Shown here: positions 16,215 through 17,372 of the stretch, piece by piece
Layout of the letters: each line of letters starts with the position of its first letter
Position numbering within the stretch: the first letter of the stretch is position 1
Assembly (NCBI GenBank): GCA_012965455.1
Contig: DTSG01000031.1
Coordinates: 1,348-18,719, forward strand
Length of the DNA: 17,372 bases
Direction: 5' to 3'
DNA from: Planctomycetaceae bacterium
GTDB lineage: Bacteria > Planctomycetota > Planctomycetia > Pirellulales > Pirellulaceae
Translations under genes and position numbers: made by a program
The notes under the pieces: generated by a model
Databases searched by the model: none
Told to the model about the DNA's origin: nothing
What the model saw: the letters and a program-made list of their open reading frames with translations, nothing else

Positions 16215-17117
16215 CTATTCTACCGCCGCGTTGGATGTTTGGATACGAGCGGCAGTCAGCGTGTTATGCATCAGCATGGTGACGGTTAACGGTCCTACTC
16301 CACCAGGCACCGGTGTGATGTGTTGAGCAACTGTGGAGACATCGTCGAAATCAACATCACCGACAAGTCCCTCTGCGGTTCGATTAATACCGACGTCCAC
16401 AACAGCGGCTCCAGGTTTGACCATATCTGCCGTGATGAATTTTGCTTTGCCGATGGCCGCAATGAGTACATCCGCGGTCTGCGTAATTGCCGCCAAGTCA
16501 GTTGTACGGCTATGGCAGATTGTGACCGTAGCGTTTGCTGCTTGCGGTCCACGTGTTGAATCGCGATTCACCAGTAACATCGCCATGGGTTTGCCCACAA
16601 TTTCGCTACGACCAACAATCACAACGTGTTTTCCGGAAAGTTCGATGCCGCAACGGTCCAGTATCTGTTGGACTCCGTGTGGTGTACAAGGCAGGAATCT
16701 AGGGCGTCCTTGAGAGATCAGTCCAACGTTTTCTGGGTGAAAGGCATCGACATCTTTTTCGGGGTTGATGCTGTCGAGGATTTGAGTGCTGTCGAGTCCG
16801 GCGGGTAGCGGCAGTTGTACGAGAATCCCGTGTACTAGGGGGTCGTTATTAAGCTCAGTAATTAGGTCGAGCAGCGTTTTTTGTGATGTATCAGCGGGCA
16901 GCTTATGAAGTTGACTGCTGAGCCCTACCCGTTCGCAAGCTCGTTGTTTGTTGCGCACATAAACTTCGCTCGCCGCATCCGCGCCTACAAGAACGGCGGC
17001 TAGACACGGAGTTACCCCCGTCTCTTGCGTGAACTGAGAAGTTTCACTCGCAAGTTCGGTTTGAATTTCTTGCGAGATTGCTTTGCCATCCATGATCTTA
17101 GCTGTATCTGCTGACAC
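16215..17117 (-). CDS. folD: FolD, methylene-THF dehydrogenase / methenyl-THF cyclohydrolase
   Basis: 300 residues. It interconverts 5,10-methylene-, 5,10-methenyl- and 10-formyl-tetrahydrofolate, the last feeding PurH. Motifs in order: YVRNKQRAC with catalytic Lys57, HGILVQLPLP (96-105), KDVDAFHP (121-128, with the conserved Asp), CTPHGV, the NADP loop GRSEIVGKP (169-177) and PVPGGVGPLTVTMLMHNT (269-286). The stretch around NRDSTRGPQAANATV (184-198) is an insertion relative to E. coli FolD, and I associate it with planctomycete enzymes. The GTG start at 17117 is supported by AAGGAG at 17125-17130, 8 bases upstream. Codons 14-26 carry a 37-bp hairpin-forming sequence that reappears inverted at 17332-17368. 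The gene heads a minus-strand cluster with sulfite reductase and a TrmH-type enzyme. Confidence 0.96.
   Translation of the reverse strand: MSADTAKIMDGKAISQEIQTELASETSQFTQETGVTPCLAAVLVGADAASEVYVRNKQRACERVGLSSQLHKLPADTSQKTLLDLITELNNDPLVHGILVQLPLPAGLDSTQILDSINPEKDVDAFHPENVGLISQGRPRFLPCTPHGVQQILDRCGIELSGKHVVIVGRSEIVGKPMAMLLVNRDSTRGPQAANATVTICHSRTTDLAAITQTADVLIAAIGKAKFITADMVKPGAAVVDVGINRTAEGLVGDVDFDDVSTVAQHITPVPGGVGPLTVTMLMHNTLTAARIQTSNAAVE
17040..17076 (-). repeat. Copy 1 of a 37-bp inverted duplicate, inside folD codons 14-26
   Basis: Read on the minus strand, this segment is identical over 37 bases to 17332-17368 on the plus strand. It contains its own inverted repeat, CTCGCAAG / CTTGCGAG (plus-strand arms 17047-17054 and 17069-17076) with a 14-base loop. 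It encodes SQEIQTELASET of FolD, so this copy is the functional, ancestral-looking one. Confidence 0.95.
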
Positions 17118-17124
17118 GGGCTTG

Positions 17125-17130
17125 CTCCTT
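17125..17130 (-). promoter_or_regulatory. Strong ribosome binding site of folD
   Basis: AAGGAG on the minus strand, 8 bases before the GTG at 17117. It is one of the few near-consensus Shine-Dalgarno sequences in this window and fixes the non-ATG start. Confidence 0.7.
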
Positions 17131-17152
17131 TATTGGCAGTGAATCGGTGGCT

Positions 17153-17182
17153 GTTATAAATGATTGAGTGCAATGAATACAA
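17153..17182 (-). promoter_or_regulatory. Candidate sigma70-type promoter for folD
   Basis: On the minus strand, TTGTAT (17177-17182) and TATAAC (17153-17158) are 18 bases apart. The -10 box is good and the -35 weak. Transcription would start roughly 25-30 bases before the folD GTG and could serve folD, sir and the TrmH-type gene. Confidence 0.3.
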
Positions 17183-17320
17183 ATAACGCTTCTTTGATTT
17201 TACGTCGAAAGACAATCTTAGGCGAGTGGTTGCGGTGTGCTGTTTCTAGGCGGTAAAATGTAGGAAATTAAACGCTGGTGAAAACTAACGATGATTACCG
17301 TCAAAAGGGGGCATTGCTTA

Positions 17321-17372
17321 ATGCAAAGTGACTCGCAAGAAATTCAAACCGAACTTGCGAGTGAAACTGCTC
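17321..17372 (+). CDS. Possible start of a gene running off the right edge, sharing FolD residues 15-26
   Basis: An ATG at 17321 is preceded by AAAAGGGGG (17303-17311), 9 bases away, a strong ribosome binding site. The 17 codons read MQSDSQEIQTELASETA, in which SQEIQTELASET is identical to FolD residues 15-26 because of the inverted duplication. The frame agrees with that of folD. This could be a genuine divergent gene that acquired a piece of folD, or a false frame made by a chimeric contig end. No function can be assigned. Confidence 0.3.
   Translation, partial: MQSDSQEIQTELASETA
17332..17368 (+). repeat. Copy 2 of the 37-bp inverted duplicate, at the right edge
   Basis: Exact 37-base match to the complement of 17040-17076. 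The match resumes for the last three bases (17370-17372) after one mismatch at 17369. On the left, GCAAAG (17323-17328) also matches folD if one base is skipped. The copies are 255 bases apart in inverted orientation. The hairpin arms are at 17332-17339 and 17354-17361, and here one extra A:T pair extends the stem to 9 bp. Confidence 0.95.

Noticed and set aside
1..17372. CRISPR arrays, tRNA or rRNA genes, insertion sequences, phage or defence modules
   Set aside because: No regularly spaced repeats, no transposase or integrase, and no cloverleaf or rRNA-like sequence was found in the intergenic regions on reading both strands.

Overview
This is a gene-dense stretch of bacterial chromosome. 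Base composition looks moderate, around half G+C by eye. The housekeeping proteins are unremarkable, but several other proteins point to the Planctomycetota, probably a Pirellulaceae-like lineage: a secreted PQQ-type beta-propeller with a low-complexity Pro/Gly tail, a 1352-residue helical protein, a lipoprotein of a type I associate with planctomycetes, and a FolD with an insertion after its nucleotide-binding loop. This taxonomic call is inference from gene style. No rRNA or tRNA is present to confirm it. I see no phage, insertion sequence, CRISPR or tRNA gene.

Layout. The left edge holds the C-terminal two thirds of a plant-type tRNase Z-like enzyme, followed on the same strand by the heme chaperone HemW. 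A very long minus-strand gene of unknown function (1789-5847) converges on hemW with only 5 bases between the stops. A 467-bp intergenic region follows. It carries a consensus -10 box and two palindromes in the leader of the secreted propeller gene (6315-7847). Next come purH (purine synthesis), a zinc-ribbon protein of unknown function and trpC (tryptophan synthesis), so tightly packed that they probably form one transcript. After a 219-bp gap come a lipoprotein and an RlmI-type methyltransferase.

The right third is a minus-strand cluster read folD -> ferredoxin-type sulfite reductase -> TrmH/SpoU RNA methyltransferase, with gaps of 43 bases and about 3-21 bases. It joins one-carbon folate chemistry, sulfur assimilation and RNA modification. 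It converges on the RlmI-like gene.

The least ordinary feature is at the right edge. A 37-base segment from codons 14-26 of folD is repeated exactly, in inverted orientation, in the last 41 bases of the window. There it falls in frame behind a new ATG with a good ribosome binding site. The segment is itself a hairpin with 8-bp arms. It may be a real inverted duplication or an amplification/assembly chimera at a contig end, and the window alone cannot decide. Apart from that the window is mostly ordinary core genome. Three families of unknown function (the 1352-aa protein, the zinc-ribbon protein and the lipoprotein) are the best candidates for undescribed biology.
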